From NCBI GenBank assembly GCA_034620365.1, contig JAQGEQ010000071.1:1488001-1552000 (forward strand): a stretch of DNA of 64,000 nucleotides, given 5' to 3'. This document shows, in pieces, positions 50,565-63,640 of the stretch. The DNA is from Pegea sp. RAD2-039 (taxonomy: Eukaryota > Chordata > Thaliacea > Salpida > Salpidae). Under the pieces are notes generated by a model, which ran no database searches, had not been told where the DNA came from, and saw only the letters and a list, made by a program, of their open reading frames with translations. Each line of letters starts with the position of its first letter. The stretch's first letter is position 1. The position numbers were made by a program, and so were the translations under genes.

Positions 50565-50652
50565 ACACGAGGTTGACAATTAGTAATTGTTGTAGTAGGT
50601 ATTATAGAATTACTTTCACAAGTTGAAGATGTACTTTGAGTAGCAATAGAGT
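50565..50652 (-). other. GMEB: Probable upstream GMEB exon
   Basis: An 88-nt segment with an AATAG acceptor and a GTGAGT donor. It joins in frame to the exon at 45861 (phase 2) and reads as a Ser/Thr-rich stretch including STSSTCESNSIIPTTTITN. No ATG lies in this frame, so it is either coding from a still earlier exon or 5' UTR that happens to be open. Confidence 0.5.
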
Positions 50653-52386
50653 CTATTCAAAATTTATAAAAATTTTATTTCTGTTTTAAACAATTTAAAA
50701 TTTTTGAAAAAAACAACAAGAATAAAGTATAACATTTTAATTTACAGATATATATTATAGATCGTGACAACATAAACTTATCAGAAAAATATTCAATTAG
50801 TTTTAAAATCTATTAATAACATAGCTTTACCCTATATGATTGTGTACAAATTTAAGCATCTAGAGAAATGAGATTAAAAAGACCAAAATAATAAACTAAA
50901 GGTAATTACAGAAAGTACCTTGAATAGTAAACAAGGCTGCTTAAAACTAATAGAGTTGAATTTCTTTGTAACATAATAGAAATCAGATGTTACTTTAGCT
51001 AAATTTGAAATTATTTGTTTAATAATAGTTTAATAAATTATCATTTTCATACATTTACAAATTTATATTCTATTTATAAAACTTCAAGCTGAATTATATA
51101 CATTTTTAGCATCTCACTTTAAAATTAAAATCTTAAAAAATTAAATTCATTAAAAGTTTTATAATTCAACTGTTTTTTCATCATTTCAATAAGCTTATAT
51201 AAATTATAAAGTTAGTACATGCTCATTTATAAGTTTTACATGGCAAAGAAAAATATTTTATAATATCTGGCTTAGTTAAATTTCTGCTAAACCTTAATAT
51301 TTTGTCAAAAATTAATAGAAATATTGATAATTATAACCAGGTGGCACTTAATACTTAAGAATCACCTTTTGAAGACGGTATATATGATGGTGGTTTTTCA
51401 TGTTTTATTCTTTGTAACTTTTCATCCATCACACAACAATTTTATTATCTTCCTTACTTATTTTTGAAAAATTACTTACTGTAAAAATATAATTTTATAG
51501 CAAATTTATGTAAAAAGCTTTGCTTTTATGCACTTAGTTGAGATAAACTAAATGTACAAGAGGTTAAAAAATTAAATAAAAATACTAATTACAAGCTTAC
51601 ATAAAAATTTATTAAGTTTTATCATTAGATAAAGTAGAAGATTTTTAACAGAACTTCAATCTATCTTAAGATAATATTCGAAATTGAAAAACTTTACATA
51701 TCGACCACATAGAAATGCTTTATTATTTGAGAATGCGTCATACGATGAAAAATTTAAAAGATAAAAACCTAATCGATACTTCTGACTTAGGTATAAAAAC
51801 TGATTTCTATATTTTACTTATATAAATGTTAGCCTCATATAAGCTAGTATAGATATAACAACGGCTTAGATATTATTTTTTATCATAGATTAATATTTTT
51901 TATTTAAATTATCATTCTAAGAACACAATTGTTTAAAATCATCAAACTTATTAGATTGTTAACTTACTAAAAGTGAGATAAGATACTAAAAGATAAAGAA
52001 TTCTTTTCTAATTCTATTGTCAAAATTTGTATAAAGTAATTAAATTAGTAAACTAAGATCTATTTAGAAAGTAACTTCTTTTAAAACTGACCTTTTGTAA
52101 CAAATAAAGAGTTTATACCAGCTTAAGAACTCAAATTTTGGCAAAAATAAGGGTTTCTTTAAGGTATATATTAAAAATATTTCTATAAATTAAGTTTTTT
52201 AAATAAAAACTCATAAAACAACTTTTTAGTCTGCTCATACAATAAAGTACATGTGCATTCAGACATACAAGGTACTGCAGTAGCTTAGTATGTGTTGAGA
52301 TAAGCTAACTACGTCACTTATTTCTTCGTTCACAGCGAAATTTTTATCTTACGTTTACCTAATAGTGCAGGCACACACACACTTAC

Positions 52387-52530
52387 TGAAGACAGAAGCT
52401 TTGAATGTTTGGTGGTTGTCGCGCGCAGTGCACACATACCCCCTTTTCAAAACTCTTTGCTCTTCACACAGAGAAGCGTTTGCTGTGTGCGGCCGACGTC
52501 ACTGTAGGCGGAAGGAGGAAATAAAAAGAA
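52387..52530 (-). promoter_or_regulatory. Candidate GMEB promoter and noncoding first exon
   Basis: This is one of the few strongly G+C-rich, CpG-containing segments. On the minus strand it has TGACGTCGGCC (CRE-like), an ETS-like CTTCCGCC and a consensus donor GTAAGT just below 52387. It is therefore likely a transcription start and first exon feeding the GMEB exons at 50.6 and 45.8 kb. The link is inferred from strand, donor and position. Confidence 0.4.
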
Positions 52531-54503
52531 ACAAGAGAAAGAGAAACCCATACACAATTATAACATGGCCTATAGTTATTTGAAACCGACTAGATATTTG
52601 TAAAAACTTTAACTACACATTGATTTCTGAACTTGACTTATATACCTGACTTTCTTTACATTATAAATTTGTACTTTGTGATAAGATTTGATTAAAGTAA
52701 CTCTTTATGAGAACAAACTTATAAACTTAAATATTAAAAGTTCAACCGCAAAAATACTACGTCATGTTTTACTTTTACATTGTTGATCAATATGCAGTAG
52801 TTTTTGGAAAAAACGTCAGTATTTTTAAGTTTTCAAACAAAAGCTAAGAATTGTTTTAAAAGTTTTTTAAGAATGAAACTGTTAAAAAAAATGAATATTT
52901 TCAATTATATTTTTATGTGTTTACTTTTTTTAATAAATAATAAAACATAGAAACAAGCTTATTTTTGTACCTAAAAATTAATTAGTTACTTGAGTAAAAC
53001 CTTTTATTGTATCTACTTCTTGGAAGATGTATGAGATTGAAAATTATCAAAGTATCTGTTAGTGATGAACAAACCTTTATTCAGAAAATTTAGTTTTTAC
53101 AGTACTTGTAATTTTTCCAGTTCTTGAAGTTGACATCCGCTTACAACTTAAAAATGAACATTTCTTCAACCACAAAATTGTCCAAAACATTTGACTGCTG
53201 GCTTTACATGTACTTGATGATAAAACTAAAATTAAGTTTAATTTTTATGTTTTAACAATGTCATTTTTTTCAATGTTCTAAGAAAATCATTTGAACATCA
53301 AAATTCTAAAAGATTTTTAGCTATACATTGTTTTTGACAAAATGTTGAAGAAACAAAATTTGTTTTCTCAATTTATAATACAAACTACAAAAAATGAATA
53401 ACTTAAATTTTTTGAAACTTATTTTAACTGTAAAATGACTTTGTAGATGGTTACATAACTTCGAAATTATCTTCTTTTAGGTCTACCTCATTTTCATTAA
53501 GTTGATATTAGAAATTCATAAGTGGATTATGACGGAAATACTTTAATGAAGAGAAAATGTTAAAATAGATTAAACCAATATAACTAATATGTATTTTCAA
53601 ATTTTGATTTCCGCAAACTTGTAATATTTAAACGTTTTCTTTTTTTAGTAGAAATAGAAACAACTAAACTAAAATTCAAAACTCTGACTAACAATGATTT
53701 AGATTACAAAAATCTGACAACATTTTGTAGTCATCACTTACTACGTCATACAAGGTGTATCTCTTAAAACTACAAATTACATTTTGCAGTATTTTTAACT
53801 TAGGAATTGAGTACAAAAATATGTTTGTTTACTAAATAAATTGCAGTTCTCAATAAAACTTAAAAGTAAATCCCGAAAAATAATGAATGTAATTATATCG
53901 TATAGATAGATGACTAAACGGAACTTAGTAATTGATTATCATTGATTTACTAGCAAATAAGTAAAAGTGCTCGTTAACGAAACGCCTTTTATTAAAATCA
54001 AATCTATAAACTAAATGTCAAAGTTCAAAATATTAATAAAAAATATTTTCTATTTTTTATAGTATAATATAGTTCCTCATCATGTTTTTTTAATTGGAAT
54101 TTTTAAGTTTTTCAGTGATGCTTTCTTGCGCTTAATATTTTAAACATTAGTTTACAATTAATTCATTTTCAGACAGCCTGATGGTGATGAGAAATTTATT
54201 TTTTTTTTATCGAATTTAAATTCTTTTCAAAACAGTTTAGTAAAATTTAAAAGTATTTAAAATTTATAAGGTATTTGATCTTCAATTTTATAACTTAATT
54301 TTGATCAGGTTATGTTTGGCCAAAAAGAAATTAATTCAACTATATGAGAATCATATTTACTTAGGCTATACAAATAAAGAATATTTCACTTAAAAAAAAT
54401 TGCTGCTGTTAATGATATATATAATATAAAAGTTTACCTTTCTGCGTTAGATACTATAAATTCAGCTCCTATAAATATTTTAAAATTACAATTTTTATTG
54501 CTA

Positions 54504-54583
54504 TTAAGAGCATTTAGACAGCAACCAATAGGGTGCTTTTGCTGGTAAATCTTGAATCTCAATTTTAAGATCAGTTTGTTGGC
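54504..54583 (-). other. Possible isolated terminal exon
   Basis: After an AACCAG acceptor the minus strand reads 25 residues including LKIEIQDLPAKAPYWLLSKC, then a stop. The composition looks protein-like, but no partner exon was found within several kilobases and I do not recognise the family. It may be part of a degraded gene copy or chance. Confidence 0.2.
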
Positions 54584-57500
54584 CTGGTTAAGAAGTTTTA
54601 TAGAAGAACATATTTCTAGCATTTTATTAAATTATTTTACTTTACATATGATCATAACTAGCTTCATCAGTGTTTTAATTTAAAGTTTTTTATCCTGTTA
54701 ATAAAAACTTAATCATTTATGAAAAAAACGTTTTGATTAAAAATTGAAAAACTATCAAAAAGAGGTTAAAAAAAACTTAAGTTTAGTTTTTTTAAATAAT
54801 TTTTTACTTATATCAAATTGACACATTAGTTTCAAACTAAATGTTCATCCGTTATGCAATTAAAAAGATTGTAGACTAATTAAAGATTGTATGTAAATTT
54901 TCATTAGAAACATTATAATCAAACCACTTAAGGAATATAAAATCGATTACAGATATTGTAATTAAACAGTAAGGAAACTGTAATTAAACTGTTTCCAGGA
55001 ACTTAGTGATATTAGAAAAAATTAGTTTATCTTCAGAAAATATCTACCAATGAAGTAGGCAAGGCTTTAAAAAAGTTTCTGAAATCTATAAAGTATACCA
55101 GTTAAATAAGATAACTTTTATAGCATTTTGAAAAAAGTGTTCACTTAAGCCACCGAAAAACCAAAATTATTTATGACTTTGTTAAATTTCTCTCTTGAAG
55201 ACAGTATTTTGCACAGCTATTTTACAGAAATCTTTTTAAATGAGTAAAAGAAAGTGTACATAGAACTAAACAGCGTAATGTTTGATATACTTTTATAAGT
55301 ATTGGTCTATACATGTACGATAAATATTTCCTTTTCAACCAATAAGTGTTTATTATATAATAATATAATATAGTACAATGAGTACATTTTAAAAATAATG
55401 TTTTTGATTTTTACCCATATTGAAACTGTTGAGTAGGAAATGGTAAATTATTTAACAATTTTTAAAACAAAGATAAAGATAGACACTTTAGGGTGCTAAT
55501 TTTCAATGGTCAGAAATTATAACAATACTAGTTTTACTGCTCAACAAATAAAAAAGTATGTATTGTTTAAAAAAATCAATTGTCTCAAAAAAATTGAAAT
55601 AAATAATTTTATAAATATTTTAATATCAATCTTATTTTGTGATAATTGATTTCACAACTTTAGAATGTTTTGTAAATACCTCGGATTTTAACCTTATATT
55701 AATTTCTAATGTTATTAGTATTTTGTTGAAATTTGTTGCATAAATTTATTTGCCTTTTTTAAATAAAAAAAATTTCTAAGATAGCTTACAAACTGTGAGA
55801 CTCATTTTGATTTCAAAAATAAAATTTGATAATTTTGATTCTGAAGTCTTTTCTATAAATGTGAAGGAATTACACAAGAATAAATTGAAACCAACATTTG
55901 TAAAATATTACAAATTGCAAGGAACACTTTTAGTACTTTGTCTCAATTTATAATTTTTAATTTAATAAAAATTATCAAATAAACATCTTTTAATTTATAT
56001 TCTATCATCTTTGATTGAAATGTTTGTAAATTTTGACACCTAATTAAGTCAAGAAAGGTATTTTGAAATGCATTATGTATTTTAAAACAAGCAGTTTATG
56101 ACTGTAGGTTAAAACAGTTTATGCTTTTCATGTGAAATCGGTTTGTTTGGAAAAATAAATGAATATTGCATTAAGGCATTTTCAAAAAAATGTCAAAAAA
56201 TTTAACACTTATGTAAGTAATTTTATTTGTTTCTAATCTTTATACACCTAAATTATTTCTTGAGTGTAAAAAAGAAACTTTTACCTTATTGCTGAAAAGT
56301 AACTGAAAATTGTAAACTTTACTTGACTAGTACATAATCTGGAAACTGTTATAATTTTGATATATCTAAAATGAAACTTTTTGACTTTATAGTTTTGCTA
56401 GTTTTTTTTATGAAATTATCTATAAAATATATCCCTAATAGCAAAAGATACAATAAAGAATCTTACAAGAGGATAAAATTCTTCTTTTTTTATCTAAGTC
56501 AGAATTATTTATAAATAAAATATTTTTTTAGTTTAATAAGTGTAAATACAAAAAATAGAATTTTAAACTTACGTTTTCCATAATTAAACTTTTAATCTTA
56601 AAAAATTTTTTATTATCATCTGCTCACAGAAAGGATAACTATTTTATTATTTAAGATATGACAGGAAATAAATGAAAATTAATTCTAAACACAAAAATCT
56701 TTTTTGTAACCTGTTTTACAAAATTTCTTTTTATAATTGAATTTTCAGCAAAGTTTTAATGAACTTAAATTTTGAGGAGAAAATAATAACGACATGTAGA
56801 ATGTAATAAATGTGAATTAATTATTTTCTTAGAAGTTCTCAAAATAAATAATGATTTAAAAATTAGATAAAAATGATGTTATATATTTACTAAATGAAAA
56901 AAATCAATTTAGTTGACATCAGCAATCTAAAGAACTACTGAAGCTCATACAAGTCATTTTGTAAATGTTAACTTTACATTTTGCTTTTTATTCACTTTTT
57001 TATCGCAGTCAAGAAATAAACTCTTGAAAAGGTCAACTTTTAAATTTTTGACTTCTATGCTTTACATATACAAAAGGTTGAATTTTCTAATGTTCAAACT
57101 CAACCTTTAAACTGGATTTTGCCACTTTTGATTTTGAAGCTTTTAATAATATAGATGGCCTTTAAACGAGAGATGATAAAGTGATGAACAAGACAATCAA
57201 AGTATAAAAAATAATCAAATGAAAATCAACTTTTCAGAATTGTGACATTCTTAGTTAATTAGCATATCAGTCATACTAAATTTGATATTAAAACTTATTT
57301 TGGTGTTAGATTTAAAGCTTTAAAAACAAATATTTTGATAACATCAAGGAGAAACTCTAAAAATTTTCTAAATTATTTCTACAATTTTAGAAGCTTTGAT
57401 TTCTTTTATGCATATTTAAAAAATGAAGAATGGAAAGTCAGTTTCTGTTCTATAAAAGAGAAAGTAAACATTTATAAATAGTTACCGTATAAGAATCTAA

Positions 57501-58259
57501 TTGAATATTATTTAACAAAATTTCAGTTATCACAGTTTGTATTTAATCAAGATGTGGTTTAAAGTAAGTTGAGTCATACTACTACATTAAATTTGTGTCT
57601 GAATTTACTGTAAGCTTTATAGTAATATAGATTTACTTACATTGAGAAAAACATTGAAAACATTTGGTTTTTTTTAACATTTTATTTTTTGTGCTTTTTA
57701 AGTTTATCGATAAGTTTAAATTTGTAAAAATAATTTTCCTTCCTGGAAAAAAATTTATGTGAACAAAGCAAACTTTCTCAGAATTACATTTGTTTTTAGC
57801 TCTTGTTATTATTGCTTGGCAGTTTATAAAATTATATTTAAAATGATCTATGAAAAAAACATATTAACAAAAATCCCTTAGGATCTATATAAGGAACAAC
57901 TTTTTTTGGTTTAATAACTGAAAAAAATCGTAAATTAAATAAATAAATACATCTTAAGTTTTTATAAAATGCTTGAAAATAGTTTGTTGTTTTACCGATA
58001 TTTATATGCTATGAAATGTATATTCATTGATTTCATTCTTGAATCTAATTTAGTTAAAACAAAAGTGCTTCATCAGGCAGCTGATAATTAGAATTGTTTT
58101 TGAAAATATAAGTTTTACAAAGTTATTACTATCAACTATCATAACTTTACAAAGTATCTTTTTATTTCAAAGATTTGTTTTATCTAGCCAAATAACTTGT
58201 GTGTTATCAATGAATTTTATCTAACTACTAACGATATTCGTTTGCTGCATTGATGTTGG

Positions 58260-58500
58260 AGCTGTAACTATTTGGAAAACTATAAGGCTACTATGAGGCT
58301 CGGAGAGACTCTATCAAAAACTCCTAATCTTCAGTTGGCGAAATAGAAATAAACCACGAAAGGTTCAAACGAAAGCAGTTAGTAAACGTTTTAGGGTAAT
58401 TAGTAATGAGAAAAGATCTCTATATAGATGTAATTACAGCCTAACCGATCTAGTGGGCTGGTTTTAATTGGCGCTGGTTCAAATTCCACGCCCAGCACAA
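58260..58500 (+). repeat. G+C-richer patch with a B-box-like sequence
   Basis: It ends with CTGGTTCAAATTCCACGCCC, which resembles the T-arm/B box of a tRNA, and TGGGC/GCCCA can pair across it. No full cloverleaf can be drawn: D-arm and anticodon arm are absent. It is perhaps a fragment of a tRNA-derived SINE. Confidence 0.25.
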
Positions 58501-61126
58501 GTTTTGATCAAAATCTATTTAGTTTAATCCAACATTTTTACTGTAACAAACACTAGGTCGACAGCACCAAGCAAATAAAACTTTATCTTACTTATAAATA
58601 TTTTACTGTGCAGTTAAAGGCTCATTAAAAAAATTAACAAGTTTATGAAGAGTTCTTGTGTAGTAATCTCTTGTCGTTCTTAAACCAAATACCAAAGAAA
58701 GTTTTATCAACTGATCTACAGAAGATCAATGAATTTACTTTGTTGATTTACAGAATATTAGTTTTGTAAAAAAACAAAAATAAAATATTATGTTTGAATT
58801 TTAACTCTTCGCAGATGATCTAAAACTATTTTATGTAATCTTTGAATATGTGGAGTGCAAAGCAATTAATTTACATAAATTGTGAATTAAACAAATTCTT
58901 CTACTGGTATCAATATATCTCAACTTTTGATTTCATATTTCAATTTGTAGTTATAGAACTCAACTTATAGTTATTCAAATAAACAGATTAAATAATTGTT
59001 GTTTAAAGTATACTAATGAAACTATAAACACTGAAATTGTTATTGGATTTCAGCTAAATCTATAATAAAAACAGTTTATTTTAACCTTTCAACATAAATT
59101 GATTTTAGAATAAATAAAGTTACATCAAATCAGAAATATGTAAGTATTAACTCAGATTCAAATTTACGACGAGTTTTTTTATTCAAGCGTAAAATCTTGC
59201 TCATCTATTTACTTATTAATTTGTATACATTGATTGTTAGTTTTTTCTAAAGCTCTATCGTAAACTGTATAAATTAACAGGTTAAAATATCGAATTAATG
59301 TTAGATTTTAAATCTATAAATTTTATACTATGATATTAACTGTTTATCAAGTTTAAAACACATTTTAAAAACTTATCAAAAACTTACCATAAAAGTTAAG
59401 AAACGCCGTATCCTAAAATAGCCAATTTTTTTTTATCAAACCTATAGTGAGCAATTGGTGCAATTGAACTGGTGATTTCAGCTTCACGTTCGATATAAAA
59501 TATAAATTGAATAATTACTTTCGATAGTGACATATATTATGCTAACTAGTTAAACACAAGTAGTATTGGTAAGCAAATACTTAAAGAAAAAAACAAACAT
59601 TTCATTTGATTTTGTCATATTGGTTTATATGATTTCTTCGGTTCTTATAACATTTCTCCTTCACCATTTAGGAAGTTTTTAAAACGGCTCACTAAATGTG
59701 AAATATACTTTCTTATAATAGATTGTTATTTAGATATTTTAGAAAACTGTACAAACTTGATAATTATTTTGATAAACAATTATATTAACAGAAAATATAA
59801 TTGTAAGTTTTGTTTCTATCTAATATGCTTAAAATTTTACTGAAAACAGGACTTACTTTATATCAATTGTATTAATATTTTGTTTCATTATCAATCTATT
59901 ATGAAAGTTGAAAACTGCAAATTAATCACACTATAAAGTTGAAACCATATTATAAGCTTACTTTTTCAATCATATATATTTATGAAAACCATTACTTAGT
60001 AAAACATCTGTAAGATATGAAATATAAAACTTAAAAAAAGCAAAACTGTCATTCTGTCAAAGTTTTGAACTAAGCCTTCTTTATAATTTGTATTTTTCAG
60101 CGTTGATGGTTGCTTTTTTGTTGATAAATCTTTTAAATTCTTGGAATAATTCTGAAACAGGCTTTTAATATTTACATCTTAAAACATCTAACAACTAATA
60201 ATTTGTTTTCATAAATACATAATAAGTTTTATTAAAACCTTTAATTTAATTAAAATTTTAACAATTATGTTTTCTCTATTTTGAAAAAATATTAATTGAA
60301 TAATAGGCTTGAAAATATTTTCCTGATTATTCTTTAGCTTTACGTTAGGTTATAAAAATTTAATGTCTTTTAAATCTAGTAATTCAGTTTTTATACATTC
60401 AAACTTTTTTATAGTAGTTTGTTAATGAAAAATAAAGTTAAGTAAATAATTGAATTATGTAAGTCATACCTTATTCAAATAAAAACTTTTGAGTCTGTAC
60501 AAAATTAAGTCTTAAGCTTATACTTGCAAAGTTTTGTAAGCAAATTACTTTTATACATTTAATAATGAAAACTTACAACTCACTGGAAATTATTTTACAA
60601 AGGAATAAAAGTAAGAGTTTATTTTGTATTAATCACTCTTTAAATATTTTTAGTCTGAATTTTATCCTGAACATATAATGTATAGTTTTAAGAGGGTATA
60701 TTTTTCACAATTAGATATTATTAAATATAAAGTTTAAATTAATTCTGGTAATTTATTGCTATCATTAGGCTGTTAAAGTAAATTTTATCGCTTGTTTTTT
60801 GTTTAACTTGTTTGATTTTTCTTTAAATTTGAAACTATTTACTCACTAAATACTACTCAAAGTTTTACTTTGTAAACAGAGGATTATGTAATAAATTAGA
60901 AAACAATTCTTAACTTTATTGATTACAAATGGTAATTTCCAAAAATGAAAAAAGTTTAATCTTTTCTTTATGTAACCCAATAATAAAGTTCAGTTCTTTG
61001 TTTATAATAATAATCCAGTTTTCAATTAACTCTTGGCTGCTTTTTGTGTTCGGTTTTTACTGAGAGTTCAGTATAACTGAATGAAATTTATATAATAGAT
61101 TTGTATGGAATGACAAAAGATTATCT

Positions 61127-63026
61127 TACCGCATACGTAAATGTCATTTTAATAGGGCTTATACCTGAAGGTGTAATTACAAGATCTTTTGTGCAGTATA
61201 AACTAATGTTGCTCCATATTTGTTACCTTTTGTTTTGTAAATAATTTATAATAAAATAAAACCCTATTTAAGAATTATTTTCATTACAATTTATTCATTA
61301 CTTTTTCTTAAACTAGTGTCACTTGGCTTTTAGAGCTACAGCTAAAAGGTTTACTTTGAGATTGCATTGGTCATATACATAATATACATTATAAATAAGT
61401 AGCATTCCTATTTTTTTATCTATATAAATTTTTCATTGTATCATTCTTTACTTTTGTTATAAAAGATGAACAATTTGGTGGATTTTGGTGGAGCTTATAG
61501 AACCCAATAGTCCATCGGCAGCAAACAAATGCCATAACTGGGAGAGACCTTTTTCCAGCTTCAAAGAAGATTGTGGATCAAGTCTTATAAATAAGATTAA
61601 AAACTTTTATTAATTAGACAACCACGAATGCATACGATTGCTTCGATGGCTCATGATGAAGCTGAAGCGATGCTGGAACAGTTGTATGTACAAAAACAGA
61701 TGAAATTGTTGCCCATCAGCAAGGAAAATTGGAAAAAAGAAGCCAAGTTAACCCAATAAGATGTTCAGTGCACTTTGGTACAATTCGCCGAGAATGTTGC
61801 AGCAGCGAAACGCATCAATAATATTATCAGCAACTCATTCTTGGTGGATTATGCTCATCAGAAATACGAAACAGGTTGTTAGAGCATAAAACCTTGATAT
61901 CGAAAGAAATCTTTCATCAACCGGTAACGGTTGACGATGCCCATTGGAACAACATAATCTTGAGTGATAACTCTTCAGCAGTTGCTGTACGAGAAGCAGC
62001 AAAGATTATAGAGCTGAAGAGCTAGGAAAACTACGAATAATAAATGACAGTGACCATAAAATGTGTCTTTGTAAAGTGCAGGTGTAACAAGCCACATAAT
62101 TTAAGGATCTTTTTAAGGTACCAAAGTATAATAACACTACTGGACAGACGCTCTGCAATACCAAGTTTTTTCGTGTTTAAATTTTTCTTCTATCTTTCAT
62201 ACTGTTTCGTTTTGATTTTTCCTTTCGTTGGTGTACAACTATTTGGTAAGAAAACTCTGTACCACTCACTAGTAGAGGCCAAGTAAAGTGATGTGATGGT
62301 AAATTTTAGGTGGTAATAAGATGTGTACTAAAGTCAAGATAGCTACAAAGTAAAGATTGGGAGGAGGTTCTACTACAGGCGTTAGATGCTATTCAGTGTT
62401 TGTTACAACGAGCAAAACGTTCCACTGAAGATCACATTTAGTCGAAGAACACTTCAAAGACGTAATTGATAGTGTAAAGAGAAGTGAAATACTGGGGGCT
62501 AATCTAATCTACGAGTGGATACGTTTTGTTGAGGGATCTAACCAGATACCCAAGAGCACGATTTTCTCATTCCGTTCGCAAAGAGTGGCAAAGAGGATAA
62601 TCTTTGAACTTCTTCACCGAGAGAAATCAATCCTGCAAATAATATAGTGATCTAGAATGCATCGGGTGCAGAGGATTCCAGTGGGATCGTTTCTGATAGA
62701 TAACTACATGCTTTGATGGTCCGAAGTTGTAACGAGAACCAGGGGAGCAGCAGCACAGAAGTATGCTGATCCACCAGATCATTAAAAGTTATGTATTCAA
62801 AGATAGCTAACATTTTATTAATTTTTCGGCCCTGGTAGTAATTGAGAGGTTATAACCTTGTTGTTAACCATTTAATATCTTGCATGTTAATAAATTTGTA
62901 TGCAATAACTATAACTACCGCATACGTAAATACTATTTGTAGAAGGCCTAGAAAATCAACAAGTGTTATAAAGGATCTGTTATACAGTAGTGCTATTCCG
63001 TGCTAGTTACCGTTATTTGTAATACG
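61127..63026 (+). mobile_element. Internally deleted Ty3/gypsy-like LTR retrotransposon remnant
   Basis: Similar direct repeats of about 110 bases lie at 61127-61243 and 62916-63026. They share TACCGCATACGTAAAT exactly, and further blocks follow in the same order, so they may be parts of the two LTRs. Between them, 61640-61990 reads like a gypsy-type gag (LEHKTLISKEIF, with ILGGL nearby in another frame), and 62355-62450 reads DWEEVLLQALDAIQCLL, resembling the end of a gypsy integrase core. Protease, reverse transcriptase and RNase H are missing, and stops interrupt every frame. The element is dead. LTR ends and target duplications are not resolved. Confidence 0.55.
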
Positions 63027-63310
63027 TTAAAGTTCAATTAAAAAGTTACTATAATTACACTACTTAGTTTATACAGTAATCTAAACGTTCAAAATTTTAA
63101 CTTGTCTTTTTCATTAATAAATAATTTTGCAAGTAGTTGTCTTCTACTAAGACATTATTTTTACAACCATTAGTAGAGGTGCAATTAGAAGCTTATTTGC
63201 ATTGATGTTTTCAAATTTGGATTTAAGATGTCTACATCCCAAAAAATTCTTTTTATAAAAAACAAGTTATCAAAAGAGCAAGTGTAAAAATACGAATAGA
63301 AAATCAAAGA

Positions 63311-63460
63311 ATATTTGCAAAGTTGAGTCGACCAAAAGCTTTGTTGGCAACTGCTAATCAGTTGTCAATGTTAGTATCAAACGACATTATGATGCCCAGA
63401 TAACTTGAAGTGATGCTGAGTCTCTCACTGTTGATGATGATGAGATCAGGATGATATTCT
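63311..63460 (-). mobile_element. LINE reverse-transcriptase fragment
   Basis: The minus strand reads HPDLIIINSERLSITSSYLG, then IDN-stop-LAVANKAFGRLN. This corresponds to the post-polymerase INGE-x-L...F-x-YLG...A-x-FGRL block of LINE reverse transcriptases. A stop and the short length show decay. Confidence 0.55.
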
Positions 63461-63640
63461 TTTCCACATTTACTTCATCTACAATTTACTAATGAGATTG
63501 AGTGTACAGAAATATGGCTAAGCTTAAAAGCATTCAAAAAGTTTATTCGATCTTATATAAAAATGTCAACAAACTTCGTAATTAAAAAAACTGACTATCA
63601 TTAAAAGTAGAGACCACCAACAATAATAAAAATAAGTAAT

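Larger units (their letters stand above)
52531..61126. other. Long A+T-rich region, almost empty
   Basis: About 8.6 kb with no recognisable gene. The only items worth noting are a possible terminal exon at 54504-54583 and a G+C-richer patch at 58260-58500, both listed separately. Confidence 0.4.

Noticed and set aside
52365..52583. A 72-codon plus-strand open frame
   Set aside because: It lies over the G+C-rich promoter-like island. The basic run at its end is low in complexity and no family is recognised.
58440..58500. Possible tRNA gene
   Set aside because: Only a B-box-like T arm is present. No D arm, anticodon arm or 7-bp acceptor stem can be formed.
62044..62286. An 80-codon open frame within the LTR element
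   Set aside because: It does not match gag or pol and sits in a decayed element between the gag-like and integrase-like parts; probably chance.
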